A stretch of DNA of 64,000 nucleotides, from positions 372,001 to 436,000 of the forward strand of contig UCCA01000018.1 of the NCBI GenBank assembly GCA_900470805.1. The letters are read 5' to 3'. The DNA is from Hyphomicrobiales bacterium. GTDB lineage: Bacteria; Pseudomonadota; Alphaproteobacteria; Rhizobiales; Rhizobiaceae. Numbering within the stretch: the first letter of the stretch is position 1; each line of letters opens with the position of its first letter. Below the pieces are notes generated by a model. That model did not search any database, was not told the DNA's origin, and worked only from the letters and a program-made list of their open reading frames with translations. Below are positions 1 through 9,867 of the stretch, piece by piece. A program made the position numbers and the translations under genes.

Positions 1-15
1 GCGCGGGGCATTTCT

Positions 16-48
16 AAAAAAGGCCCGCCGGATTGGCGGGCCTTTTTT
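16..48 (-). terminator. Rho-independent terminator after the IMPase gene
   Basis: A perfect GGCCCGCC/GGCGGGCC stem with a five-base loop is flanked by A6 on the left and T6 on the right. It sits two bases beyond the stop codon of the minus-strand inositol monophosphatase gene. Because both flanks are suitable it could also stop plus-strand transcription entering from outside the window. Confidence 0.9.
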
Positions 49-50
49 CA

Positions 51-875
51 TCACATCGTAAACACCTCACGCCGCAGCAGCTCCCAGCTCGCCTTGTCCG
101 GCGCGATCAGCAGGCCGCCCTCGAAGTGATGCGGGAGATAGGCGGAGCCGTCGAAGTGGGCGGCGTGGGCGCCGGCTTCCTGCGAGATCAGCGTTCCGCC
201 GAGATGATCCCAGGGCATCAGCTTGTTATAGGCGAGATAGTGTACATGGCCGCCGGCGAAGGTCCGGTATTCATGCGCGGCGCAGCGATAGTTCGAGACG
301 AAGCGGACCTTGGCAAGGTTGCCCATCACCTCGGCGCGCTTATCCTTCGGCAGAAAACCCGTCGATGCCATGCCGGTCATATGTTCGAGCGCCACCGGCG
401 TCGCAACCTTCAGGCGTATCGCTTCTCCGTCCGGGCGCTTCAGCCATGCGCCGCTGCCCTTTTCGGCGATAACCCAGTCGTCGCCCATCGGATCGTAGAT
501 GATGCCGGCGATCGTCTCGCCGTTGGCGACCACGGAGGCCATGACGCCAAAGGCCGGAATGCCGGATGCGAAATTGAAAGTCCCATCCACGGGATCGACG
601 ACGATCGCCAGCGACGCGCCCTCAAGCTTGTCGAGTAGGTCAGGGTCGGCCGCCACGCTTTCCTCGCCGATGAACAGCGCCTCCGGCCATAGTGCCGAAA
701 CCTCCGCCTTGATCATCCGTTCGGCCTGCAGATCGGCCTCGGTCACCAGATCCGTCGCCTCGCTCTTGGCGCGCACGTCGTCGCTGCCGAGCCGCCGGAA
801 CCGGGGCAATATTTCCGCCTTCGCCGCCCGCCTCAGGAGATCGGCAAGCGTCGTTACATCTATCGTCGAGGTCAT
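51..875 (-). CDS. Inositol monophosphatase family protein
   Basis: A 274-residue cytosolic Mg-dependent phosphatase of the inositol monophosphatase / CysQ / FBPase-like superfamily. All metal-site motifs are visible: GEES at residues 70-73, DPVDGTFNF from residue 94, and WDHLGG at 222-227. Length is normal for the family. The start is the first ATG, 39 bases after the ttcA stop, so it is probably the last gene of a glsA-ttcA-IMPase transcript that ends at the strong terminator just beyond it. Substrate cannot be told from sequence; histidinol-phosphatase, 3'(2'),5'-bisphosphate nucleotidase and myo-inositol-1-phosphatase are all known activities in this superfamily. Confidence 0.9.
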   Translation of the reverse strand: MTSTIDVTTLADLLRRAAKAEILPRFRRLGSDDVRAKSEATDLVTEADLQAERMIKAEVSALWPEALFIGEESVAADPDLLDKLEGASLAIVVDPVDGTFNFASGIPAFGVMASVVANGETIAGIIYDPMGDDWVIAEKGSGAWLKRPDGEAIRLKVATPVALEHMTGMASTGFLPKDKRAEVMGNLAKVRFVSNYRCAAHEYRTFAGGHVHYLAYNKLMPWDHLGGTLISQEAGAHAAHFDGSAYLPHHFEGGLLIAPDKASWELLRREVFTM

Positions 876-914
876 GGTCAGTCCTTCTTTGCGCAGGTCT
901 GTGCTGGCCGCCTG

Positions 915-1799
915 TCAGAGGGTCTTCGGCGCGGCATCGCCTGCCATCAGGCCGGCGAAGTCGAAAAGCTTGGGGTCGAGCAGATGCGACGGGTTCACAT
1001 GCGACAGCGCCCGCAGCATTGTGTCCTTGCGGCCGGGCATGCGCCGTTCGATATCGGCGAGCATGTCCTTCATCGCATTGCGCTGCAGCCCGTCCTGCGA
1101 GCCGCAGAGGTCGCAGGGAATGATCGGGAACTGCATGGCAGCCGCGAATTTGGCCATATCGTCCTCGGCGCAATAGGCGAGCGGGCGGAGAACCATGAGG
1201 TCGCCTTCATCGTTTAGGAGCTTTGCCGGCATCGACGCCAGGCGGCCGCCGTGGAAGAAGTTCATGAAGAAGGTTTCGAGGATGTCCTCTCGGTGGTGGC
1301 CGAGTACCAGCGCGTCGCAACCCTCCTCGCGGGCGATGCGATAGAGATTGCCGCGGCGCAGGCGCGAACAGAGCGAGCAGTAGGTTCCGCCGGCGGGCAC
1401 CTTCTCTTTCACGATCGAATAGGTGTCGCGATATTCAATCCGGTGCTTCACGCCGATCTTGGTGAGATAATCCGGCAGGATATGCTTGGGGAAGTTCGGC
1501 TGGCCTTGGTCGAGATTGCAGGCGATGAGTTCGACCGGCAAAAGGCCCCGCCACTGCAGGTCCAGCAGCAGCGCCAGCAGGCCGTAAGAATCCTTGCCGC
1601 CCGATACGCCGATCAGCCAGCGCTTCTGGCCGTTGAGCATGCCGAAATCGTCGAACGCCTGACGAATCTGCCGAAGCAACCGTTTGCGCAGCTTGTTGAA
1701 GGACACCGAGCTTGGCGCATCGGCAAACAGAGCATGCGCGATGCCATCGCCGATATCCGGCGCTTCGAGTTCATCGGCGATATTGGCTGCGATATTCAT
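915..1799 (-). CDS. ttcA: tRNA 2-thiocytidine biosynthesis protein TtcA
   Basis: Forms 2-thiocytidine at position 32 of certain tRNAs using an Fe-S cluster and ATP. The PP-loop ATP-binding motif SGGKDS is at residues 66-71, and the two cluster/sulfur-carrying CxxC pairs are at 141-144 (CSLC) and 229-232 (CDLC). The open frame runs upstream to 1919 inside glsA, but the conserved part begins at [10 protein letters not shown] use the ATG at 1799 (294 residues), with ATG 1826 as the alternative. Neither has a strong ribosome-binding site. It follows glsA closely on the same strand. Confidence 0.9.
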   Translation of the reverse strand: MNIAANIADELEAPDIGDGIAHALFADAPSSVSFNKLRKRLLRQIRQAFDDFGMLNGQKRWLIGVSGGKDSYGLLALLLDLQWRGLLPVELIACNLDQGQPNFPKHILPDYLTKIGVKHRIEYRDTYSIVKEKVPAGGTYCSLCSRLRRGNLYRIAREEGCDALVLGHHREDILETFFMNFFHGGRLASMPAKLLNDEGDLMVLRPLAYCAEDDMAKFAAAMQFPIIPCDLCGSQDGLQRNAMKDMLADIERRMPGRKDTMLRALSHVNPSHLLDPKLFDFAGLMAGDAAPKTL

Positions 1800-1860
1800 T
1801 CTCTCGTCCAAATCAGGGTCTTGCATCCCGTCTAGCAGAAAGCTGCGCGCCAACACAGCA

Positions 1861-2790
1861 TCAATCGCCGAAAACCGACCATCCGGTGCGGGCAGCCAGC
1901 ATCTCCAGCGCAACGGCACCGAGCTGCGAATTACCGACCTTGTTCAGGCCGGGAGACCAGACTGCCATCGAGGCAATGCCCGGTGCCACCGCAAAAATTC
2001 CGCCGCCGACGCCGCTCTTGCCGGGCAGGCCGACGTGATAGGCGAAGTCGCCGGATCCGTCATAGTGCCCGCATGTCAGCATCAGCGCGTTGATGCGCCG
2101 CGCCCGCTTCGGTGACACCACGGAGTGCCCGGTGACCGGATTGCTTCCGCGGGCAGCAAGAAACAAACCAGCCCTTGCCAGCTGTTCGCAGCTCATCGAC
2201 AGCGCGCATTGATGGAAGTAGAGGCCTAGAACATGCTCGACGGGATGATCGATGTTGCGGTAGGCGCGCATGAAATTGGCGAGTGCGAAATTGCGGTATC
2301 CGGTCTGCGTTTCGGATTTGGCGACCTTGTCGTCGATCGACACCATCTCGTCGTCAGCGAGGTAGCGCACGAATCGTAAAAATTCGCCGATCGCCTCGCG
2401 CGGTTCATGTCCCGCCAGCACCACGTCGGCAACCGCGATGGCGCCAGCATTGATAAACGGGTTGCGCGGAATGCCGGCCTCCTGCTCGAGCTGCACGATC
2501 GAATTGAAGGCGGAGCCGGAGGGTTCGCGTCCCACCCTCTTCCACAACCCCTCGCCGACCTTGCCGAGCGCAAGCGTCAGCATGAAGACCTTAGAGATAC
2601 TCTGGATCGAGAACGGTACGGCGGCGTCGCCGACGCTGTAGACCTTGCCATCGACCGTAACCACCGAAAGCCCGAATTGGGCGGGATCGATCTTGGCGAG
2701 CTGCGGAATATAGTCCGCCACCTTGCCCTCGCCGATGCGCGGGGAAAGATCGGTGTAGATGCTGTCGAGGACTGCCTGCAAATCCGTCAT
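1861..2790 (-). CDS. glsA: Glutaminase A
   Basis: A 309-residue serine-dependent glutaminase (L-glutamine to L-glutamate plus ammonia) of the beta-lactamase-like GlsA family, not the asparaginase type. The nucleophile/base pair SxxK is Ser64/Lys67 within QSISKVFML. Further family landmarks are the INAGAI segment and the GGGIFAV segment near the C-terminus. Length matches E. coli GlsA paralogues. It is first of a minus-strand group with ttcA and IMPase. Its Shine-Dalgarno GGAG lies inside a short perfect palindrome (separate entry). Confidence 0.94.
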   Translation of the reverse strand: MTDLQAVLDSIYTDLSPRIGEGKVADYIPQLAKIDPAQFGLSVVTVDGKVYSVGDAAVPFSIQSISKVFMLTLALGKVGEGLWKRVGREPSGSAFNSIVQLEQEAGIPRNPFINAGAIAVADVVLAGHEPREAIGEFLRFVRYLADDEMVSIDDKVAKSETQTGYRNFALANFMRAYRNIDHPVEHVLGLYFHQCALSMSCEQLARAGLFLAARGSNPVTGHSVVSPKRARRINALMLTCGHYDGSGDFAYHVGLPGKSGVGGGIFAVAPGIASMAVWSPGLNKVGNSQLGAVALEMLAARTGWSVFGD

Positions 2791-2793
2791 CGT

Positions 2794-2807
2794 CTATCTC
2801 CAGATAG
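2794..2807 (-). promoter_or_regulatory. Short palindrome covering the glsA Shine-Dalgarno
   Basis: On the minus strand CTATCTGGAGATAG is a perfect inverted repeat (6+2+6). The GGAG that should pair with 16S rRNA forms the loop and first stem bases, three bases before the glsA ATG. A six-base, mostly A-U stem is weak, so this may be chance or a mild translational brake. Confidence 0.35.
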
Positions 2808-2808
2808 C

Positions 2809-2836
2809 AAAAAAGCCGCCTTGAGGGGCGGCTTTT
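2809..2836 (-). terminator. Rho-independent terminator of rpsD
   Basis: GCCGCC/GGCGGC stem with a six-base loop, followed on the minus strand by a run of six T. It lies 22 bases past the rpsD stop and just upstream of the glsA start, so rpsD is probably a separate transcription unit from glsA. Confidence 0.88.
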
Positions 2837-2857
2837 CCGTCTGCGAAAACGTCGCGA

Positions 2858-3475
2858 TTAACGCGAGTAGAATTCGACCACCAGATGCGGTTCCATGATG
2901 ACGGCGAAAGGCACGTCAGCAAGAGCCGGTACACGAGCGAAGGTGGCAACCATCTTGTTATGGTCGACTTCGATGTACTCCGGAACGTCGCGTTCAGCCA
3001 GGCTGACTGCTTCGAGAACCGAAACGAGCTGCTTGGACTTCTGACGGACTTCGATCACATCGCCGGCCTTGCAACGGTAAGAACCGATGTTGACGCGGAC
3101 GCCGTTCACGGTCACGTGGCCGTGGTTGACGAACTGGCGAGCAGCGAAGACGGTCGGAACGAACTTGGCGCGATAGACGATCGCATCCAGGCGGGATTCC
3201 AACAGACCGATGAGGTTTTCAGAAGTGTCGCCCTTGCGGCGGGAAGCTTCAGCGAAGATCGCGCGGAACTGCTTCTCGCGCAGGTCACCGTAGTAACCCT
3301 TGAGCTTCTGCTTGGCGCGCAGCTGCACACCGAAGTCTGAAAGCTTGCCCTTGCGGCGCTGACCGTGCTGGCCCGGGCCGTATTCGCGGCGGTTCACCGG
3401 GGACTTAGGACGACCCCAGATGTTTTCGCCCATACGGCGGTCAATTTTGTACTTAGACGATTCGCGCTTGCTCAT
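2858..3475 (-). CDS. rpsD: 30S ribosomal protein S4
   Basis: A 205-residue primary rRNA-binding protein that nucleates assembly of the 30S body and takes part in decoding accuracy. The N-terminus ([20 protein letters not shown]) is the alphaproteobacterial form without the zinc-binding cysteines. The S4 RNA-binding domain is at about residues 95-155 ([14 protein letters not shown]... [10 protein letters not shown]). As usual in rhizobia, rpsD stands alone here, away from the main ribosomal protein operons, with a terminator directly behind it. Confidence 0.98.
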   Translation of the reverse strand: MSKRESSKYKIDRRMGENIWGRPKSPVNRREYGPGQHGQRRKGKLSDFGVQLRAKQKLKGYYGDLREKQFRAIFAEASRRKGDTSENLIGLLESRLDAIVYRAKFVPTVFAARQFVNHGHVTVNGVRVNIGSYRCKAGDVIEVRQKSKQLVSVLEAVSLAERDVPEYIEVDHNKMVATFARVPALADVPFAVIMEPHLVVEFYSR

Positions 3476-3597
3476 CGTATTTCCTTTCAGAATGTTACAC
3501 TGGCTTTTTTACAAACCAGATCAAGGAAACACGCCCTCCTTTGGCCCCTTTTTGGGAGGCCCGACAGGATTTTCCGGTTACGCGAACTGGAAACTCC

Positions 3598-3628
3598 ACG
3601 GGACATGTCAAATGAAACACGGGACATT
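3598..3628. repeat. Direct repeat CACGGGACAT x2, 21-bp period
   Basis: The ten-base word CACGGGACAT occurs at 3598-3607 and again at 3619-3628, two helical turns apart, in the gap between phoA (ends 3734) and rpsD (starts 3475). The spacing would suit a dimeric DNA-binding protein. The second copy also forms the left arm of the terminator-like hairpin at 3619-3640. Confidence 0.6.
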
Positions 3629-3640
3629 GCTGCCCCGTGC
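3619..3640 (-). terminator. Candidate weak terminator of phoA
   Basis: CACGGG and CCCGTG pair across ten bases. On the minus strand the hairpin is followed by TTTCATTT. It lies about 95 bases past the phoA stop. The stem is only six base pairs and the T-run is interrupted, so this is tentative. Confidence 0.35.
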
Positions 3641-3733
3641 TGGGCCGGTCTTTAGGGGGAAGCCACTGGAATGTCAATCACAATCCTTGGGCGACACCGT
3701 CAAGGCCGCGCTATTTAAAAGACGCTGAAGGCC

Positions 3734-5188
3734 TCACTTCATCCCGAGCTTCTGGGTCTTCAGGCCGAGCGCATCGCTGATCGTGTAGAACAGGTCCGTC
3801 TGGTCGGTCAGACCACTGACATTGGCCGCGCGCGGGCCATAAGCCGCGATGCGCAGCTGCGAACCGGTATGACCCTGGTCATCGACCTCGTCGGAATTGC
3901 CGTAGCTGACGGCCATTACCGCGCCGTCCTTGGTGATCAGCGCTTCGGTGAGGCCGGGGGCCTTGGTATCGGCGCTGATGATCTGGCTGGCATGCGCGTG
4001 GTCGGCGGTGACGATGACGAGCGTATCGCCCTTCTCCTGCGCGAACTTCAGCGCTTCCTGCACGGCTTCGTCGAGGTCTACGGTCTCGCCAATCTGGCCG
4101 CAGGGATTGGCGGCATGATCCTGCTTGTCGATCGAGGCACCCTCGACTTGCAGGAAAAAGCCCTTTTCGTTGGCGCTGAGCAGCTCGATCGCCTTGGCTG
4201 TCATCTGCGCCAGCGTCGGCGTGGCTGACGTGCGCTTTTCGTTCGGCTTGCAGACGACAGGCTCTTTTTCGATGTTGCCATAGTGGCTGGCCTGCGGGCC
4301 CTGCCAGCGGATCGGCATGTTGCCATCGGCAAACAGGCCGAGAACCGGTGCGTCGTCACTCGCCTTCTTCACGGCAGCAAGCTCGTCGGCATTCGAAACG
4401 ATCTTGTAGCCGCGCGCTTGCGCCTGCTCGCGCAGCGTCTTGTCTTTCCACTCGCCGGCCTTGGCCGCCTCGCCGAAGCTCTTGGCGCCGCCGCCGAGTG
4501 TTACGTCGGCGCGGGCGTTGATCAGCTGTTCGGTGATCGAGCCCTTGCCACCGTTTTCGAGCGCATTGCTGGGGCATTTTTCCGTCGTGGATTGAGGTCC
4601 GTAGCACTTGCGCTGCGTCACATGCGCCACCTGCACGGCGGGAGTTGCGTCCTGGAGCTCGGCGGTAGAGACGTTGCCGGTGCCGAGACCGGCAGCCTTT
4701 GCCTTCTCCAGCAGCGTCTCGTGCGCCTCTTCGCGAATATCGACGCCGATGGCACCGTTGTAGCTCTTGACGCCGGTGGCCCAGGCGGTGCCGGAAGCGG
4801 CGGAATCGGTCACGTAGCTCGGCTTGCCCGTCTTTTTGTCGAGCGAATAGTGCGTGTACTGGCCGGTAACAGGCAGGGCGTCGATGCCCTTGAAATACTG
4901 GCCGGCGCCGACCGCATAGTTGCGGGCGATGGTGATTTCGGAATCGCCCATGCCGTCGCCGATCAGAAGGATCACATTTTTCGGCCTACCATCGACGATC
5001 GCGGCCCGATAGGCTTCCGTGGTGTCGCCGGAAATGCGACGTGCACCGCCCGGCGCGCTGAGGTCTTCGCTGGCGCCGCGCTCGAGCAGCTTGCCTGCAT
5101 CGGCAGCATAAACGGGTTGAATGGCAACGGTTGCGAGCAAGACGGCCGCAAGCGTCCGGGACACATGGCGACGGGTGTTGTTTGGCAT
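3734..5188 (-). CDS. phoA: Alkaline phosphatase, PhoA type, periplasmic
   Basis: Releases phosphate from phosphomonoesters in the periplasm. With the ATG at 5188 the protein has 484 residues, beginning [19 protein letters not shown], a clear signal peptide ending near PVYA-AD. This start has an AAAAGGAG ribosome-binding site nine bases upstream; the longer frame to 5395 adds residues unlike the family. Catalytic landmarks are IGDGMGD (metal Asp78), DSAASG with phosphorylated Ser129, and [11 protein letters not shown] near the C-terminus. A PHO-box-like site lies about 65 bases upstream, so PhoB control is likely. A poor hairpin at 3619-3640 is the only terminator candidate. Confidence 0.93.
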   Translation of the reverse strand: MPNNTRRHVSRTLAAVLLATVAIQPVYAADAGKLLERGASEDLSAPGGARRISGDTTEAYRAAIVDGRPKNVILLIGDGMGDSEITIARNYAVGAGQYFKGIDALPVTGQYTHYSLDKKTGKPSYVTDSAASGTAWATGVKSYNGAIGVDIREEAHETLLEKAKAAGLGTGNVSTAELQDATPAVQVAHVTQRKCYGPQSTTEKCPSNALENGGKGSITEQLINARADVTLGGGAKSFGEAAKAGEWKDKTLREQAQARGYKIVSNADELAAVKKASDDAPVLGLFADGNMPIRWQGPQASHYGNIEKEPVVCKPNEKRTSATPTLAQMTAKAIELLSANEKGFFLQVEGASIDKQDHAANPCGQIGETVDLDEAVQEALKFAQEKGDTLVIVTADHAHASQIISADTKAPGLTEALITKDGAVMAVSYGNSDEVDDQGHTGSQLRIAAYGPRAANVSGLTDQTDLFYTISDALGLKTQKLGMK

Positions 5189-5253
5189 GGCTGACATCTC
5201 CTTTTGACAGAAAGCGTGCCTCGAAGGGCATGAGCGCCTTATCCACCCCAGAG

Positions 5254-5271
5254 ATGAACTGGATGTGACAG
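5254..5271 (-). promoter_or_regulatory. PHO-box-like PhoB site upstream of phoA
   Basis: The minus strand reads CTGTCACATCCAGTTCAT. The rhizobial PHO box is two 7-base half-sites close to CTGTCAT separated by four bases. The first half-site matches 6 of 7; the second keeps TCAT but is poorer. It is 18 bases long as expected and centred about 75 bases from the phoA ATG. Confidence 0.6.
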
Positions 5272-5348
5272 CGGCAACCCTATCGTGCAGGCGCGACAAA
5301 TTCACGTCCAATAATATCAGAGGGAAACGGCAGCCAGCGGCGCGATAC

Positions 5349-6896
5349 TTATTCCGCGGCGGACCGAACGTCGTCCACGTCAGCCGCATTGGCATCGCCA
5401 GGCGCCGTCTGGCAGTTCATGTCGGGGAACGCGACGATCCGCTTGCCGGAAAAATCCGTGTGCACGACGACGGTGCCCTGCTCCTCGAAATAGCCGAGCA
5501 GGCGCCGGGCGCGACGTGCCGAATGCGTTCCGTAGGCCCGGGCGATCCTGGCATCAGAAGGGCATGGTTCGCCAGTGATAGCGGCCTTGGCAAGCATCAG
5601 GAACACGCCCTGCAGATCGTCCGTCACGCCCGATGACAGCGACAAAGCCATTGCCCACGCTTCCGTCGCTGCTGTTTCGGCGTCAACACCGGAGCGCGAC
5701 ACCGCCACCCTGCGGCGGAATTCCGGCAGCGACATCGGCGCTCCCGGAACGCGTCGCATGCGAAGCCGCACGAGAAACTCCTGGTAGAGCACTGCATCAG
5801 TGCGGAAGCCGGAGCCCGGATCATTGAGGATCTCGTTGAGAACGGCGGCAAGCCGTTCCTCGCGGTCTTCGCTCGACATTTCGGGCTGGCTGGGCCGTCC
5901 CTCGACGGGCTGCGGTGCGCTGGCCGCGGGTGCTGAGCGTGACAGTTCCGCCAGAATATCGGTGGTCGGCCGTGGCGCCGGCGCGGCGCGGCGTACGATC
6001 GGCCGCTGGAACTCTTCGGGATCCGGCGTGAAGATCAGGTCCTCGACATCCTGCGGCGAGTCCGGCAGCGGCATCAGCTTCGGGCTCGACGAGCGCGCCG
6101 AGGTCTCGACATTGCCGATCTGGATCGGCAGCGGCCGACGCGACAGAGCCGGCCCGAGCGCGACGAAATTGCCGCGCTTCAAATCGCGGAACATTTCGGC
6201 CTGCCGCCGGTCCATGCCGAGCAGGTCGGCGGCGCGCGCCATGTCGATATCGAGGAAAGTGCGGCCCATCAGGAAGTTGGAGGCTTCGGCGGCGACGTTC
6301 TTGGCAAGCTTGGCCAGACGCTGTGTCGCGATCACACCGGCAAGGCCGCGCTTGCGGCCGCGGCACATCAGGTTGGTCATCGCGCCGAGCGACATCTTGC
6401 GGGCATCGTCGGAGACCTCGCCGGCAACCGACGGCGCGAACATCTGCGCCTCGTCGACGACGACAAGAACCGGGTACCAGAACTCGCGATCGGCATCGAA
6501 CATGCCGTTGAGGAAAGCGGCGGCGGCCCGCATCTGCTGCTCGACCTCCAGCCCCTCCAGCGTCAGCACGCAGGAGACGCGGTGCTGGCGGATACGGTTG
6601 GCGATGCCGGCAAGTTCCGCTTCGGTGCGTTCGCCATCGACAACGACATGGCCAAACTTGTCGCTCAGCGTGACGAAGTCGCCTTCGGGATCGATGATGA
6701 CCTGCTGTACCCACTGGGCCGATTGCTCCAGCAGGCGCCGCAACAGATGCGACTTTCCGGAGCCGGAATTACCCTGCACCAGGAGACGGGTGGCCAGCAG
6801 CTCCTCGATATCGAGCGTGGCCGGATTGCCTCCCGACGCCGATCCCATATCGATACCAACCTGCAAGTCCCATTCCCCTTCTGAAAGCAAGCGCAC
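5349..6896 (-). CDS. HerA-like (DUF87) P-loop ATPase
   Basis: A 515-residue cytosolic ATPase of the HerA/FtsK superfamily. Walker A is [10 protein letters not shown] at residues 41-50, Walker [10 protein letters not shown] at about 143-151, and an ATQR segment at 190-193 matches the sensor of HerA-type translocases. The last 200 residues carry a proline/alanine-rich linker and a region without a family I recognise. Archaeal HerA partners a NurA nuclease, but no nuclease gene is adjacent; phoA lies downstream and the MFS gene upstream. The frame opens with GTG; a TTG eleven codons later, after an AAGGGG box, could be the real start. Function unknown; DNA translocation or repair is inference from the family. 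Confidence 0.75.
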   Translation of the reverse strand: MRLLSEGEWDLQVGIDMGSASGGNPATLDIEELLATRLLVQGNSGSGKSHLLRRLLEQSAQWVQQVIIDPEGDFVTLSDKFGHVVVDGERTEAELAGIANRIRQHRVSCVLTLEGLEVEQQMRAAAAFLNGMFDADREFWYPVLVVVDEAQMFAPSVAGEVSDDARKMSLGAMTNLMCRGRKRGLAGVIATQRLAKLAKNVAAEASNFLMGRTFLDIDMARAADLLGMDRRQAEMFRDLKRGNFVALGPALSRRPLPIQIGNVETSARSSSPKLMPLPDSPQDVEDLIFTPDPEEFQRPIVRRAAPAPRPTTDILAELSRSAPAASAPQPVEGRPSQPEMSSEDREERLAAVLNEILNDPGSGFRTDAVLYQEFLVRLRMRRVPGAPMSLPEFRRRVAVSRSGVDAETAATEAWAMALSLSSGVTDDLQGVFLMLAKAAITGEPCPSDARIARAYGTHSARRARRLLGYFEEQGTVVVHTDFSGKRIVAFPDMNCQTAPGDANAADVDDVRSAAE

Positions 6897-6966
6897 TGTT
6901 TAGCAGATTCGCGGCGGGATGCTCGTGCCGATCGACGAAACCCACAGCCAATACTGCAAGATCGAA

Positions 6967-8046
6967 TCAGGCTGCCTTGTCGGCCGTAATATCGCTTTCG
7001 TCCTGCTCCCTCGTTGGGATCAGCATGCGTGTAAACAGCAAGCTGATCGCCAGCGGAACCAGCAAAATGCCCAGGCCGACGCGTAGCCCGAAGGCCTCGG
7101 CCACGAAGCCGATCGCCGGCGGTCCGACGAGGAATCCGCTCAGCGCGATGAATGTCAGGATGGCAACGCTCGACGCCGCCGGCCGGTCCGTCAAGCCGGC
7201 GGATGCCGTGACGGCGAGCGGAAAGCCGACGGATACTCCGACGCCGATTGCCGCGAAGCCGACAAGCGCCACCGTTGTTGTCGGCGCGAACAGCACGATC
7301 AGCATGCCGGCCAGCGAGGCACAGCCGCAGGCACGCGCGATGGCGACCGCCCCGAACCGGCTCTTCATGTAGTCGCCGCCAAAACGCCCTGTGGCCACGA
7401 GGCAAGCGAAGACCGAATAACCAAGGCCGGTCAACGCGCCCGTCGCCAGCAACACATCCCTAAGATAGACAGCCGACCAATCCGCGATCGCCCCCTCGGT
7501 CATGGTGATGCCGAATGTGAAGGCGCAGATGCCGAGCAGCGCCGCACTGGGCAGCTTGAACGGCACGCCCGGCGCCTGTGATGCCTCGGCCACGGGATCG
7601 GCGCCCAGCGGCAGCCGAACACTGACCAGCAGCGACGGCAGCAGCAATATCAAGGCCGTCAAGGCGATCGACCAGTTGGCCGGCATGTGCAATGCCGCAG
7701 CACCCACCCCGAGAAGGCTGCCAACCATGATGCCAAGGCTCCAGAACCCGTGGCAGCGACTCATGATGACAAGGCCCGTGGTCTTTTCGGCGCGATCCGC
7801 CTCGACGTTCAGGCCAAGCTCAAGCGTAGACAGCGTGACGCCGAGAAGCATCAGCGCGAAAAACAGCGTGGTCATGCTGCCGGCAAAGGTCATCAAGGTG
7901 CCGACCGGCAGGCCCAGAAGCACAAGGGCGAGATCGGCCGGCCCCATGCCGAGCTTTGCCTGAACATCGGGAATGCGCGGCAGCCAGCTGCCGAAGGCGA
8001 TCGGCTGCAGGAAGAAGATCAACATCACAAGTCTTTGAAACGGCAT
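6967..8046 (-). CDS. MFS transporter, YbjJ-like, probably internally shortened
   Basis: A 359-residue hydrophobic inner-membrane protein. The segment MSRCHGFWSLG, the preceding ELGLNVEADR and overall layout resemble the YbjJ group of the major facilitator superfamily; substrate unknown. The N-terminal half reads GLPVGTLMTF and then directly AGSMTTLFFA. In relatives the second helix is followed by the loop-2/3 motif A (Gly-x-x-x-Asp-Arg-x-Gly-Arg-Arg type) and another helix, and I see no such motif here. About 30-40 residues appear to be missing in frame. It may therefore be non-functional or altered. Upstream is murI, on the same strand. Confidence 0.75.
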   Translation of the reverse strand: MPFQRLVMLIFFLQPIAFGSWLPRIPDVQAKLGMGPADLALVLLGLPVGTLMTFAGSMTTLFFALMLLGVTLSTLELGLNVEADRAEKTTGLVIMSRCHGFWSLGIMVGSLLGVGAAALHMPANWSIALTALILLLPSLLVSVRLPLGADPVAEASQAPGVPFKLPSAALLGICAFTFGITMTEGAIADWSAVYLRDVLLATGALTGLGYSVFACLVATGRFGGDYMKSRFGAVAIARACGCASLAGMLIVLFAPTTTVALVGFAAIGVGVSVGFPLAVTASAGLTDRPAASSVAILTFIALSGFLVGPPAIGFVAEAFGLRVGLGILLVPLAISLLFTRMLIPTREQDESDITADKAA

Positions 8047-8181
8047 CTAGCATTCCCCTGTCCGCCGATGCGTAACGCATTGCGGACGATTCCCCGTCTT
8101 CGAACTTGCGATATCGACACCGCAAAGAAAAGCGCCTGCGGCACGAAAGATGCGCGAAGTGTCAGGCGTTGCAAAAGCGTA

Positions 8182-8985
8182 TCACCGGGTAGTAAGGCCG
8201 AAACCCTGCATCAGCCGCTTTGTCGGAAAATCGGGGTTGCCCGATGTGAAGACGGCGAAGTCGAAGTTGTCGGGGTGAACCGCGCCCGCCACCTCTGGCA
8301 CCAGACTGCGCGCACGGCGTGCAATCGCTTCTGCCGGATCCAGCCAATCGACCGGCCACGGTGCAAGCCGCCGAAAGGTGTTGGCCATGAAGGGGTAGTG
8401 CGTACAGGCGAGAACGACGATGTCGGTCTTCTTCCCGTCCTTCTCAACGAAGCACTGATCAATCTCGCCCATGACCGCCTCATCGGACAGCGCGTCGCCG
8501 CGAATATAGGCTTCCGCCATGCGCGCGAGGTTTTCCGAACCGACCAGCCGCACATAACATTGCTGCGCGAACGACTGGATCAGATCGCGTGTGTATGCGC
8601 GTTTGACCGTCCCGGGCGTTGCCAGCACCGACACCAGCCCCGAGCGCGTCCGCTCCGCCGCCGGCTTGATCGCCGGGACGGTCCCGACAAAGGTCATCTG
8701 GGGAAAGGCGGCGCGCAGGTCGGCACCGACGAGCGTAAAAGCTGTGTTGCAGGCGATGATGCAGACCTCGGGGTCATGCTCGCGCAGCAGTCTTGCAAAC
8801 AGATCGATGATCCGTTCCTTCAGCGCCTGCTCCTCCCAGCCGCCATAGGGAAAGCCGGCATCGTCGGCGACGTAGATGAACCCGCGCTCGGGCATCAGCA
8901 CCCGCGCTTCGCGCAGCACCGTCAGCCCGCCGATCCCCGAATCGAAGACCAGGACGGGTTTCAGCTCATTCGTCGCTGCTGTCAT
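8182..8985 (-). CDS. murI: Glutamate racemase
   Basis: Converts L- to D-glutamate for peptidoglycan. With the ATG at 8985 the protein is 267 residues. Active-site residues are visible: Asp15-Ser16 in VFDSGIGG, Cys79 in IIACNTAF and Cys194 in LACTHYPF, the two cysteines that act as acid/base pair. The frame extends upstream to 9084 but this part overlaps the methyltransferase gene and has no family resemblance. The chosen start overlaps the end of that gene by 20 bases, suggesting translational coupling. Confidence 0.94.
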   Translation of the reverse strand: MTAATNELKPVLVFDSGIGGLTVLREARVLMPERGFIYVADDAGFPYGGWEEQALKERIIDLFARLLREHDPEVCIIACNTAFTLVGADLRAAFPQMTFVGTVPAIKPAAERTRSGLVSVLATPGTVKRAYTRDLIQSFAQQCYVRLVGSENLARMAEAYIRGDALSDEAVMGEIDQCFVEKDGKKTDIVVLACTHYPFMANTFRRLAPWPVDWLDPAEAIARRARSLVPEVAGAVHPDNFDFAVFTSGNPDFPTKRLMQGFGLTTR

Positions 8986-9808
8986 CGTCTGGCCGATCCT
9001 TGACGTCTGCGGGGGCATTTGCGGGGAACCGGCCACCGCGCGGCGTCTTGCGGGTGAAACGGTCAAGCGAGGAGACGACGCCACGCAGCACGCTGATCTC
9101 CTGCTTGGAGAAGGCGCGGCGCGACAGCACCGCCCGCAGATTGTCGATCATTTTCGACTTTTTCTCGGCAGGATGGAAATATCCGCGGGAATCGAGCGCA
9201 TCTTCCAACTGGTCGAACAGGCCGAACAGCTGATCCTTGGTCGATGGCGTCTGTTCCGTCGCCTGGAACGGCACCGACGCGACATCGTCCATGCCAGATT
9301 TCATCCATTCATAGGACATCAGCAGTACGGCTTGGGCGATGTTCAGCGAGGCGAAGGCCGGATTGACTGGAAAGGTCACGATTTCGTCGGCCAGTGCCAC
9401 TTCCTCGTTGGTCAGCCCCCAGCGCTCGCGCCCGAACAGAATACCGGTGCCCTCGCCGGCGCGAAACCGTGCCCGCAGCGTGTCGGCGGCGACGACCGGC
9501 GAGCGTACCGGCTTGAAACCGTCGCGCTCGCGCGCCGTCGTCGCGTAAACGAAGTTGAGGTCGGCCAGCGCCTGCTCCAGCGTCTCGAACACCTTGGTGC
9601 CCTCGATGACATGATCGGCTTTCGAGGCGGCGGCCTGCGCCTTTTCGTTCGGCCATCCGTCGCGCGGGTTGACCAGACGCAATTCGGACAGCCCGAAATT
9701 CGCCATGGCGCGCGCCACCATGCCGATGTTCTCACCCATCTGCGGTTCGACCAGAATAATGACGGGACCTTCCGTCAGAAGAGGACGCTCGCTGTTCGTG
9801 CCTGCCAT
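8966..9808 (-). CDS. SpoU/TrmD-fold RNA 2'-O-methyltransferase, TrmJ/LasT-like
   Basis: A 280-residue SAM-dependent methyltransferase of the SPOUT class. The motif-1 region [20 protein letters not shown] is at residues 18-37 and the SAM-knot region ([15 protein letters not shown], then [14 protein letters not shown]) follows. TrmJ methylates the ribose at position 32 of tRNAs, and that is the likely reaction. An AAAGGA box lies ten bases upstream of the ATG. Position-32 chemistry also links it to TtcA, encoded about 7 kb away. It overlaps murI by 20 bases. Confidence 0.85.
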   Translation of the reverse strand: MAGTNSERPLLTEGPVIILVEPQMGENIGMVARAMANFGLSELRLVNPRDGWPNEKAQAAASKADHVIEGTKVFETLEQALADLNFVYATTARERDGFKPVRSPVVAADTLRARFRAGEGTGILFGRERWGLTNEEVALADEIVTFPVNPAFASLNIAQAVLLMSYEWMKSGMDDVASVPFQATEQTPSTKDQLFGLFDQLEDALDSRGYFHPAEKKSKMIDNLRAVLSRRAFSKQEISVLRGVVSSLDRFTRKTPRGGRFPANAPADVKDRPDDDSSDE

Positions 9809-9867
9809 GAAGTCATAATCCTTTTGCTAGGCGCGCAAATAGCCAAGACCACGGGAAACGGCAAGAC

